Shown: piece after piece, positions 23,044-28,676 of the stretch
How positions within the stretch are numbered: the stretch's first letter is position 1
Layout: every line of letters starts with the position of its first letter
Source: CBDDRG01 sp051306415
GTDB lineage: Bacteria > Pseudomonadota > Gammaproteobacteria > Pseudomonadales > Porticoccaceae
Assembly: GCA_051306415.1 (NCBI GenBank)
Contig: JBPPNE010000343.1
Coordinates: forward strand, 1 to 28,808
Direction of reading: 5' to 3'
DNA length: 28,808 nucleotides
The notes under the pieces: generated by a model
The model's input: only the letters and a program-made list of their open reading frames with translations
Databases searched by the model: none
Told to the model about the DNA's origin: nothing
Translations under genes and position numbers: made by a program

Positions 23044-24753
23044 ATGGCTTTAATGGATGATCCCGAAGGTTTGGAAACCAGCGGCCCTGACATCAGGCCC
23101 GCGCATTTTATTCAGCACATTATCGACCGCGATCTGGCCACCGGGTCAGTGGATCGCGTGGTCACCCGGTTTCCGCCGGAACCCAATGGCTACCTCCACA
23201 TCGGCCACGCCAAATCGATCTGCCTGAATTTCGGCCTTGCCGAGCAGTACGGCGGCGTCTGCCACCTGCGCTTTGACGATACCAACCCGGAAAAGGAAAG
23301 CGACGAATTCGTCAAGGCGATCATCGCGGATGTGCGCTGGCTCGGCTTCCAATGGCACGGTGACGTGCGTTACGCCTCGGACTATTTCGATCAGCTCTAT
23401 GCTTGGGCCGTGCATCTCATCAAAGCCGGCAAGGCTTACGTGTGCGAGCTGACACCCGAGCAGACGCGGGATTATCGCGGCACCCTCACCCAGCCGGGTC
23501 GCGACAGCCCCTACCGGACCCGCGCCGTCGAGGACAACCTGAAGCTGCTCGACAGCATGCGCGCCGGCGCCGTCGATGAGGGCAGCATGGTGCTGCGCGC
23601 CAGGATCGACATGAGCGCGCCCAACATCAACTTGCGCGATCCGGTGCTGTACCGGGTCAAGCGCGTCGCGCATCACCGCACCGGCCATCGCTGGAACATC
23701 TACCCGTCCTACGATTTTGCCCACGGCCAGGAGGACGCCATCGAGGGCGTCACCCATTCCATCTGCACGCTGGAGTTCGAGGATCATCGCCCGCTGTACG
23801 AGTGGCTGCTGGACAATCTGCCGGTGCCCTGCAAGCCCCGCCAGTACGAGTTTGGCCGCCTCAACCTGAATTACACGGTGACCAGCAAGCGCAAACTCAA
23901 GCTGCTGGTGGACGCAGGTCATGTCGATGGCTGGGATGACCCGCGCCTGCCCACACTCGCCGGCCTGCGCCGGCGCGGGGTGACGCCGGCGGCGCTGCGA
24001 GCGTTCTGCGACAGCTTGGCCGTCGCCAAAACCGATGGCGTGGTCGATGTGTCCCAGCTCGAACACTTCATCCGCGATGACCTCAACCACAATGCCCGCC
24101 GCGCGCTGTGCGTGTTGCGGCCGTTGAAAGTCGTCCTCACCAACTGGCCCGAGGGCGAAGCCGCAACGCTGACCGCGCCTGGACACCCCAACCGCGAGGA
24201 TCTCGGCACCCGCGAATTGCCGTTCACCCGCACGCTCTACATCGACCGGGGGGATTTCAGCGACGACCCGACGCTGTTGCGCAAGCAGTTCAAGCGCCTG
24301 GTAATCGGCGACTGGGTGCGCCTGCGCGGCGCCCATGTGATCAAGGCCGATGGCGCCGTTTACGACGATGCGGGTGACGTTGTCGAGGTGCTGGCTTCCT
24401 TCGTGCCCGGCAGTGTTGGCACCGACCCACCGGCGGGCGTCAAGCCGCGAGGCGTGATTCACTGGGTGTCGGCGGAGCAGTGCGTCGATTGCGAGGTACG
24501 TCTGTACGAGCGGCTGTTCAACGGTGCGGAGCCGGACGCTGGCGATAAGGACTTTCTCGCCGCCCTCAATCCAGCCTCGTTGACGGTGGTCACCGGCTGC
24601 AAAGCGGAAATCGGTCTCGCCGTCGCCACGGTGGAAGACCACTTCCAGTTCGAGCGCGAAGGCTATTTCTGCCGCGATCGACGCGACACCGGCGCCGGCA
24701 AGCTGGTTTTCAATCGCACCCTGGACCTGCGCGACAGCGGGCACAAAAAATAG
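23044..24753 (+). CDS. glnS: Glutaminyl-tRNA synthetase
   Basis: A 569-residue class I synthetase (E. coli 554) that charges tRNA-Gln with glutamine in the cytoplasm. The signature RFPPEPNGYLHIGHAKSICL carries the HIGH motif, and VTSKRKLKLL is the KMSKS-type motif. LRFDDTNPEKE, YPSYDFAHGQEDAIEGVTHS and WDDPRLPTLAGLRRRG are further family blocks; the anticodon-binding barrels follow. ATG 23044 or ATG 23053 could start translation; neither has a strong ribosome site. I took the first. A GC-rich open frame continues upstream across the promoter and is not coding. cysS follows after 28 bases, probably as an operon. Confidence 0.96.
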   Translation: MALMDDPEGLETSGPDIRPAHFIQHIIDRDLATGSVDRVVTRFPPEPNGYLHIGHAKSICLNFGLAEQYGGVCHLRFDDTNPEKESDEFVKAIIADVRWLGFQWHGDVRYASDYFDQLYAWAVHLIKAGKAYVCELTPEQTRDYRGTLTQPGRDSPYRTRAVEDNLKLLDSMRAGAVDEGSMVLRARIDMSAPNINLRDPVLYRVKRVAHHRTGHRWNIYPSYDFAHGQEDAIEGVTHSICTLEFEDHRPLYEWLLDNLPVPCKPRQYEFGRLNLNYTVTSKRKLKLLVDAGHVDGWDDPRLPTLAGLRRRGVTPAALRAFCDSLAVAKTDGVVDVSQLEHFIRDDLNHNARRALCVLRPLKVVLTNWPEGEAATLTAPGHPNREDLGTRELPFTRTLYIDRGDFSDDPTLLRKQFKRLVIGDWVRLRGAHVIKADGAVYDDAGDVVEVLASFVPGSVGTDPPAGVKPRGVIHWVSAEQCVDCEVRLYERLFNGAEPDAGDKDFLAALNPASLTVVTGCKAEIGLAVATVEDHFQFEREGYFCRDRRDTGAGKLVFNRTLDLRDSGHKK

Positions 24754-24781
24754 TCGGTGGCAGTCGCAGAGGGCGCGCACG

Positions 24782-26248
24782 ATGGCATTACAGATTTACA
24801 ACACACTGAGCCGCAAAAAAACGGTGTTCCGGCCCATCGAGGCGGGGAAGATTCGCCTCTACGTCTGCGGTATCACCGTCTACGACCTCTGCCACATCGG
24901 CCACGCCCGGGTCATGGTGTGCTTCGACGCCATCGTCCGCTATCTGCGCAGCCAGGGCTTGGATGTGACCTACGCGCGCAACATCACCGATATCGACGAC
25001 AAGATTCTGCGCCGCGCCGCGGAAAACGGCGAAGCCTTCACCGACCTCACCGCGCGCATGATCGATGCCATGCACGCCGACGAGGGAGCACTTTCGGTAC
25101 TGCCGCCGGATATCGAGCCCCGCGCCACCGCGCACATCGATGACATCATCGACATGGTCGAGACTCTGGTCGATAACCACTACGCCTATCAGGCCATCAA
25201 CGGCGATGTCTATTACCGCGTGCGGCGGTTTGCGAACTACGGCCAGTTGAGCGGCAAGAACCCGGACGAGCTGCTCGCCGGCGCCCGTGTCGAGGTCGGG
25301 GAAGCCAAGGAGGATGCGCGCGATTTCGTGCTCTGGAAAATGGCCGCTGATGACGACGTCGGCTGGCCATCACCCTGGGGACACGGCCGTCCCGGCTGGC
25401 ATATCGAGTGCTCCGCGATGTCCACCTGCTGCCTGGGCGATACCTTCGATATTCACGGCGGCGGCCCGGACCTGCCATTCCCGCACCACGAGAACGAGAT
25501 CGCCCAGAGCGAGGCGGCCACCGGCAAAACCTATGTCCACTACTGGATGCACGCCGGCGCGGTGCGGGTGGACGATGAAAAGATGTCCAAATCGCTCGGC
25601 AATTTCTTCACCATCCGCGACGTGCTCGGCAAATATCATTCGGAGGTGGTGCGCTATTTTTTGCTGTCGAGCCACTATCGCAGTCCGATCAGTTACTCCG
25701 AGGACAATCTGCGCGAAGCCAAGGCGGCCATGGACCGGCTTTATTCGGCCATCCGGGGCAAGATCGGCCGCGCCGCGTTGGCTGACTCCACCCCCATTTC
25801 CGCGCAAGCGATCGAGAACAATGCTTATCAGCAACGTTTTGTCGATGCCATGGATGACGACTTCAACACCCGCGAAGCCATTACGCTGATGCAGGAGCTT
25901 GCCGGCGCGATCAACCAGCGGGAGCGCGCAGGTGACGATTGGTCCGAACCGGTACGCATCTTGGTCGGGCTTGGCGCGATTCTGGGGATTCTCCTCAGCG
26001 ATCCCGAGGATTATTTCAAAGGCTTGCCGACCACCGCCGGGCCGGGGGATCCACGCGCGTCCGATCCCGGTGCACCGAACTCGGGTCCGAGCTATACCAA
26101 CGACGCGGTAGACCAGTTAATCGCCGAGCGAAACCAGGCACGCGCGAACCGGGATTTTGCCCGCGCCGATGCCATCCGCGACCAGCTCAAAGAAGTGGGC
26201 ATCGTGCTGGAAGATTCCGGCAAGGAAACTCGCTGGCGGCGGGAGTAA
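24782..26248 (+). CDS. cysS: Cysteinyl-tRNA synthetase
   Basis: A 488-residue class I synthetase. HIGH is seen in CGITVYDLCHIGHARVM, KMSKS in VDDEKMSKSLGNFFTIRD, and the zinc ligands in RLYVCGITVYD, WHIECSAMS and FPHHENEIAQSEA. It charges tRNA-Cys with cysteine in the cytoplasm. It is about 27 residues longer than E. coli CysS; the extra length is mainly a Gly/Pro/Ser-rich insert (AGPGDPRASDPGAPNSGPS) before the last helical domain (IAERNQARANRDFARADAIR). AGAGGG precedes ATG 24782. It is the last core gene before the accessory region, where the P. aeruginosa order from memory continues with tRNA genes and folD. Confidence 0.96.
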   Translation: MALQIYNTLSRKKTVFRPIEAGKIRLYVCGITVYDLCHIGHARVMVCFDAIVRYLRSQGLDVTYARNITDIDDKILRRAAENGEAFTDLTARMIDAMHADEGALSVLPPDIEPRATAHIDDIIDMVETLVDNHYAYQAINGDVYYRVRRFANYGQLSGKNPDELLAGARVEVGEAKEDARDFVLWKMAADDDVGWPSPWGHGRPGWHIECSAMSTCCLGDTFDIHGGGPDLPFPHHENEIAQSEAATGKTYVHYWMHAGAVRVDDEKMSKSLGNFFTIRDVLGKYHSEVVRYFLLSSHYRSPISYSEDNLREAKAAMDRLYSAIRGKIGRAALADSTPISAQAIENNAYQQRFVDAMDDDFNTREAITLMQELAGAINQRERAGDDWSEPVRILVGLGAILGILLSDPEDYFKGLPTTAGPGDPRASDPGAPNSGPSYTNDAVDQLIAERNQARANRDFARADAIRDQLKEVGIVLEDSGKETRWRRE

Positions 26249-26318
26249 AGCCAGCTGGCCCAAGGCATGACGCTGAAAAACTACCGCCGCTTGTATATCT
26301 GGTCGCTTCGAGAATTGA

Positions 26319-26519
26319 TACGTCAGCGCCTATGGCGGCATTCGCTGGAATCACCACAGGGTCAATGTCTGTGTCTGCTGGGCAGGTAAATTCGTCGGCC
26401 TTGAAGAGATCGACGATGGCGTCTGGGATGTCTACTTCGGGCCACTAAAACTCGGCCGCTTGCATGAACGCCACATGCGCATCGAAGATGCCAACGGCAG
26501 CTTGTTGCGCCACCGGTGA
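26319..26519 (+). pseudogene. C-terminal remnant of a DDE transposase (IS481/IS3-like)
   Basis: A 66-codon open stretch ending in TGA at 26519. It contains YGGIRWNHHRVNV, GLEEIDDGVWDVYFGPLKLG and HERHMRIEDANG, which I recognise as the tail of integrase-core transposases. The same frame has a stop at 26316-26318 and no catalytic domain upstream, so the gene is dead. The 70 bases between cysS and this remnant show nothing recognisable. Which IS family it belongs to is uncertain. Confidence 0.8.
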
Positions 26520-26520
26520 C

Positions 26521-26559
26521 TGTTACCCATGTCTCCGGACTCTTTTGTTACCTATGTCC
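26521..26559. repeat. Paired 14-bp repeats at the presumed end of the dead IS
   Basis: TGTTACCCATGTCTCC (from 26521) and TGTTACCTATGTCCTC (from 26546) are imperfect direct copies 25 bases apart, immediately after the transposase stop. Repeats of this kind sit at transposon ends, so this is the likely right end of the degraded element. The homologous cassette unit begins only a few bases further on. Confidence 0.6.
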
Positions 26560-26776
26560 TCGACTGCTCACCCGGTTTGAACTTGAAGGGCTTGAACGCG
26601 CAGGAACAAAGCAGGCCGGTTGCCAACGGTGAGCCTGGGGCTGGGAAGCTGCCAGCGGCTTGCACCCCGTGCGGCGCACCGAAGTTGGTTTTGTGCATGG
26701 AACTCGATCCGCGCGGGTGCAAACGCATTGTGCGGAAGGGCGCAGGGCGTGATGCGTCGCTGAAGCTGTTGGCCAC
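26552..26776 (-). CDS. Small orphan cassette protein, copy A
   Basis: A 74-residue protein of unknown function, starting at GTG 26776 with a perfect AGGAGG seven bases upstream. It is rich in Pro, Ala, Ser and Arg, with NSFSDASRPAPFRTMRLHPR near the N-terminus and PLATGLLCSC followed by FKPFKFKPG at the end. No membrane span or known domain is seen. It is about three-quarters identical to the first 69 residues of the cassette protein at 28259-28606, and the DNA alignment has no gap within the coding part. After FKPG the reading frame leaves the shared unit and ends in the adjoining insertion-sequence end. I cannot name a family. Confidence 0.6.
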   Translation of the reverse strand: MANSFSDASRPAPFRTMRLHPRGSSSMHKTNFGAPHGVQAAGSFPAPGSPLATGLLCSCAFKPFKFKPGEQSRT

Positions 26777-26811
26777 GCCGAGACCTCCTGCTTTTACGGC
26801 CTTGCGCGCAC

Positions 26812-26900
26812 GTCTAACGTAAAGCTAACCGGGCGCGGCACGGGAAGCTGAAAAATAAAACCGTATTATAACCGTGCTCCGGTTGAGCGTTGGGTTAGGC
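26812..26900 (-). other. attC recombination site 1 (89 bp)
   Basis: Outer boxes GTCTAAC (26812-26818) and GTTAGGC (26894-26900) fit RYYYAAC and GTTRRRY. Inner boxes AGCTAACCGG and CCGGTTGAGC pair with single-base offsets, and GGCACGG pairs with CCGTGCT further in, making a folded single-strand site. It closes the BrnT/BrnA-like cassette. Confidence 0.85.
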
Positions 26901-26997
26901 ATTTAATTTTACTCTGACCCCAACTATCGCTAATTATGAACAAAGTGTTGCTGGAATTTACATATCAATAGTTCATATCCCAAAAAGTAAAGGCTAT

Positions 26998-27240
26998 TTA
27001 CTGGTTCGAAACTGCTTTTGAGTTTGATTGCCAAGAAATATCAATTGTCCGATGCTGACGTACGCAATCACGAAGATATAAATTGATGAGACTTTGATAG
27101 GGCACACCAGTGCCTTCCGCCATTTCTTTGAAATAACCGACTACATCCTCTCCCAATCGGATAGTAACCGACTTCTTAAGCTTGGAAGCGTAGGGGTTTC
27201 TTCGTGATTTCATTTGGGAAAGATCATATTCTGCTTTCAT
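26998..27240 (-). CDS. BrnA-like antitoxin
   Basis: An 80-residue protein of the BrnA/CopG-like ribbon-helix-helix type. MKAEYDLSQMKSRRNPYA is the BrnA-type start; KKSVTIRLGEDVVGYFKEMA and VPYQSLINLYLRDCV form the DNA-binding strand and helices. BrnA dimers bind BrnT toxin and repress their own operon. Its ATG overlaps the toxin stop (ATGA), normal for this module. The C-terminal 15 residues (ISWQSNSKAVSNQ) are unusual. About 100 AT-rich bases separate its stop from attC site 1, with no gene in them. Confidence 0.82.
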   Translation of the reverse strand: MKAEYDLSQMKSRRNPYASKLKKSVTIRLGEDVVGYFKEMAEGTGVPYQSLINLYLRDCVRQHRTIDISWQSNSKAVSNQ

Positions 27241-27497
27241 GGCACCTTACCTTTGTAATGGCTGCATTCGCGTTTAGTTGCTTTGCGGGCTGATATTATC
27301 CTGATCGTATTGCCTGACTCGCGTTCACAGTGGCAGACAAGAAGCATTCTGGATTCACAACTAAAACCAAGCATCAAGAAACGGTGTTCCTCTTCCGAAT
27401 GCCCATCATCATAAAATTGCATTGCAAATTCGTCATAGAAAACGGACTTGACTTCTTCGAAAGAAACGCCATGTATGTACAAAAACCGCTGTGTCAA
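27237..27497 (-). CDS. BrnT-like ribonuclease toxin, N-terminus altered at the cassette boundary
   Basis: Family-typical sequence begins at IHGVSFEEVKSVFYDEF and continues with DDGHSEEEHRFLMLGFS, LLVCHCERESGNTIRIISAR and KATKRECSHY, the RelE-like fold of BrnT. Normal BrnT proteins have about 17 residues before HGVSF beginning FEWD. Here that place is taken by the cassette joint: the cassette starts at 27508, leaving only TTG start candidates at 27497 and 27482 and no ribosome site. The frame is also open upstream through attC site 2 to a GTG at 27572, and that readthrough happens to contain FEWTRQKRR. So the toxin is either shortened, probably inactive, or completed by attC-derived residues. 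The start given is provisional. Confidence 0.6.
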   Translation of the reverse strand: MTQRFLYIHGVSFEEVKSVFYDEFAMQFYDDGHSEEEHRFLMLGFSCESRMLLVCHCERESGNTIRIISARKATKRECSHYKGKVP

Positions 27498-27502
27498 GAA
27501 TT

Positions 27503-27564
27503 GCCCAACGTTAAGTTGAGCGGCGCGCCGTTTTTGGCGCGTCCACTCGAACGCTGGGTTGGGC
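27503..27564 (-). other. attC recombination site 2 (62 bp)
   Basis: Outer boxes GCCCAAC (27503-27509) and GTTGGGC (27558-27564) are perfect inverted copies. The centre pairs GGCGCGCC with GGCGCGTCC around GTTTTT. It separates the HigBA-like cassette from the BrnT/BrnA-like one; the HigA-like stop codon lies inside it. Confidence 0.88.
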
Positions 27565-27891
27565 TGTGGCACGTCGTTTCATTGGCTGTGGAATGAATTC
27601 AATTTTGAGCGTACAGCCTACAGCATCGGCATATTTTTTGAGCGATGCCATGGAAGGCGCATGTTTCCCCGCGCCTTCTAGCCTTGAGACGGCGCTCTTC
27701 GTGGTGCCCATGCGATCAGCGACTGCTTCTTGTGTGAGTCCAGCGCGCGTACGCGCGGATAGCATTTCGTGCGCGAGGGCGTACTCGGTTCCAAGAGCAT
27801 CATAGGCTTCGCGAAAGCCACGGCGTTTCGATGCCTTTTTAAGAAAAGCTTTCTGGTTGTGCGGCACTGGGTCGTATTTGAGGTCAGCCAT
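27511..27891 (-). CDS. HigA-like antitoxin (Xre-type helix-turn-helix)
   Basis: A 126-residue protein with a central helix-turn-helix (LTQEAVADRMGTTKSAVSRL), followed by PSMASLKKYADAVGCTLKIE, the layout of HigA/HTH antitoxins paired with Gp49-like toxins. The N-terminal region (YDPVPHNQKAFLKKASKRRG) probably contacts the toxin. GGAG lies eight bases before ATG 27891, and the gene overlaps the toxin gene by eight bases. Residues after MKRRATAQ are encoded by attC site 2, with the stop two bases before its outer box, so the tail (PSVRVDAPKTARRST) is attC-derived rather than family sequence. It likely represses its own promoter through the palindrome at 28219-28236. Confidence 0.85.
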   Translation of the reverse strand: MADLKYDPVPHNQKAFLKKASKRRGFREAYDALGTEYALAHEMLSARTRAGLTQEAVADRMGTTKSAVSRLEGAGKHAPSMASLKKYADAVGCTLKIEFIPQPMKRRATAQPSVRVDAPKTARRST

Positions 27892-28210
27892 TTTGTATCT
27901 CCTTCATTCGTTTGCGCGCAAGCTTGGTTTCCTGCGCTGGTGTTTTCTGTGATTTTTTAATGAAAGCGTGCAGTATCACTACGCGCTGCCCGACAAGAAA
28001 ACAGTAGAACGCTCTTCCAATGCCCGATTTGCCGCGCGGGCGTAACTCGAACAACCCGCCACCAAAGACGCGTGAGTGGGGTAAACGCAAGTTGGGGCCG
28101 TGCTCGATAAGGAGTTCGACAATTCTTGCGTAGTCTGCGACAACATCCACAAGCCAAGCCTCGACGGTGGCTTGCACTTTTGCATGAAAGTATTCGATGG
28201 AATATGTCAT
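27884..28210 (-). CDS. HigB-like toxin (phage Gp49-like, RelE superfamily)
   Basis: A 108-residue protein of the HigB/Gp49-like family. The hallmark is GLFELRPRGKSGIGRAFYCF, then VVILHAFIKKSQKTPAQE, the conserved C-terminal half that forms the ribosome-dependent mRNA endonuclease site. Upstream, WLVDVVADYARIVELLIEHG and RLPHSRVFGGG form the helical start. The toxin gene comes first and the antitoxin second, the order typical of HigBA. ATG 28210 has little ribosome-site support. A promoter with an 18-bp palindrome lies directly upstream, inside the cassette, so the pair does not depend on the integron promoter. Such modules are common in chromosomal integron arrays. Confidence 0.88.
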   Translation of the reverse strand: MTYSIEYFHAKVQATVEAWLVDVVADYARIVELLIEHGPNLRLPHSRVFGGGLFELRPRGKSGIGRAFYCFLVGQRVVILHAFIKKSQKTPAQETKLARKRMKEIQNG

Positions 28211-28218
28211 GTTTTAAG

Positions 28219-28247
28219 GTTAGCAAATATGCTAACTAGAGTCAATG
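28219..28247 (-). promoter_or_regulatory. Toxin-antitoxin promoter with an 18-bp palindromic operator
   Basis: On the minus strand TTGACT (28247-28242) is a -35 box and TAACCT (28224-28219) a possible -10 box, 17 bases apart. GTTAGCAAATATGCTAAC at 28219-28236 is an inverted repeat of seven-base arms GTTAGCA/TGCTAAC that covers the -10 box. Binding by the HigA-like protein would shut off its own operon. Confidence 0.7.
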
Positions 28248-28258
28248 AGGCAGGAGGT

Positions 28259-28606
28259 TCAGATTTTAGATGCCCAACGCAAAGGTAAGGGGCGCGCCGC
28301 GTGCCGAGGTTGAGCGAAGCCACGATGCGCGCCTAAACCAGCATACTTGAAACGTGCAGCGTCGCGGCGTGTCCCCCTTGACCGCGCTGTTAGACCGGCA
28401 CTCGGTTTGAACTTGAAGGGCTTGAACCCGCAGATGCAAAGCAGGCCAGTTGCCAGCGGCGCGCCGGGGGCTGGGACGCTGCCTGCGGCTTGCACCCGGT
28501 GCGGCGCACCGGATTTGGCCTGATGCGCAAAACTCAGGCTGCGCGGGTGCAAACGCATTGCGCGGAAGGGCGCAGAGCGTGATGCGTCGCTGAAGCTGTT
28601 GACCAT
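28259..28606 (-). CDS. Small orphan cassette protein, copy B, reading through its attC
   Basis: A 115-residue open frame from ATG 28606, with a perfect AGGAGG six bases upstream. Residues 1-69 (NSFSDASRSAPFRAMRLHPR ... PLATGLLCICGFKPFKFKP) match the copy at 26552-26776. The remaining 45 residues are translated from the whole of attC site 3 and a few codons of the next cassette, and are rich in Arg, Ala and Gly. No known domain, signal peptide or membrane span is recognised. Conservation of frame, start and ribosome site between diverged copies argues that the 69-residue core is a real protein of unknown function. Confidence 0.6.
   Translation of the reverse strand: MVNSFSDASRSAPFRAMRLHPRSLSFAHQAKSGAPHRVQAAGSVPAPGAPLATGLLCICGFKPFKFKPSAGLTARSRGTRRDAARFKYAGLGAHRGFAQPRHAARPLPLRWASKI
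28272..28395 (-). other. attC recombination site 3 (124 bp)
   Basis: Outer boxes GCCCAAC (28272-28278) and GTTAGAC (28389-28395) flank inner boxes GGTAAGGGG and CCCCCTTGACC, which pair with one extra base, and GCGCCGCG/CGCGGCGT further in. The long centre makes this site larger than the other two. It closes the cassette of orphan gene B. Confidence 0.85.
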
Positions 28607-28640
28607 GCCGAGCCTCCTGCTTTTACAGTCTTGTCCGCAC

Positions 28641-28676
28641 GTCTAACGCCTGAGTTAAGCCGAACCGCGCAGCGGT
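28641..28676 (-). other. Half of an attC site (site 4), cut by an insertion
   Basis: GTCTAAC (28641-28647) and GAGTTAAGCCG are typical attC boxes, followed by the central hairpin AACCGC/GCGGTT (28663-28677). The partner boxes expected next are missing; IS3-type sequence starts there. On the minus strand this is the 3' half that opens the orphan gene B cassette. Confidence 0.75.

Larger units (their letters stand above)
26560..28676 (-). mobile_element. Integron cassette array (four cassettes, minus orientation)
   Basis: Four attC-type sites punctuate small genes, all read on the minus strand. Each gene begins shortly after one site and ends at or inside the next, which sets the polarity. Cassette limits by the usual cut inside GTTRRRY are 28278-28646 (orphan gene B), 27509-28277 (HigBA-like), 26818-27508 (BrnT/BrnA-like) and 26817 to about 26560 (orphan gene A, terminal attC missing). 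No integrase or attI is visible; they would lie at higher coordinates. Base composition falls inside the toxin-antitoxin cassettes compared with the core genes. Confidence 0.85.

Noticed and set aside
23146..24780. 544-codon minus-strand open frame across glnS
   Set aside because: glnS on the plus strand is unambiguous; the reverse frame has no recognisable domain.
26552..28606. The two orphan units as a CRISPR or simple inverted repeat
   Set aside because: They are two direct, diverged copies of about 250 bases with coding features and attC borders; no short regularly spaced repeats exist in the window.
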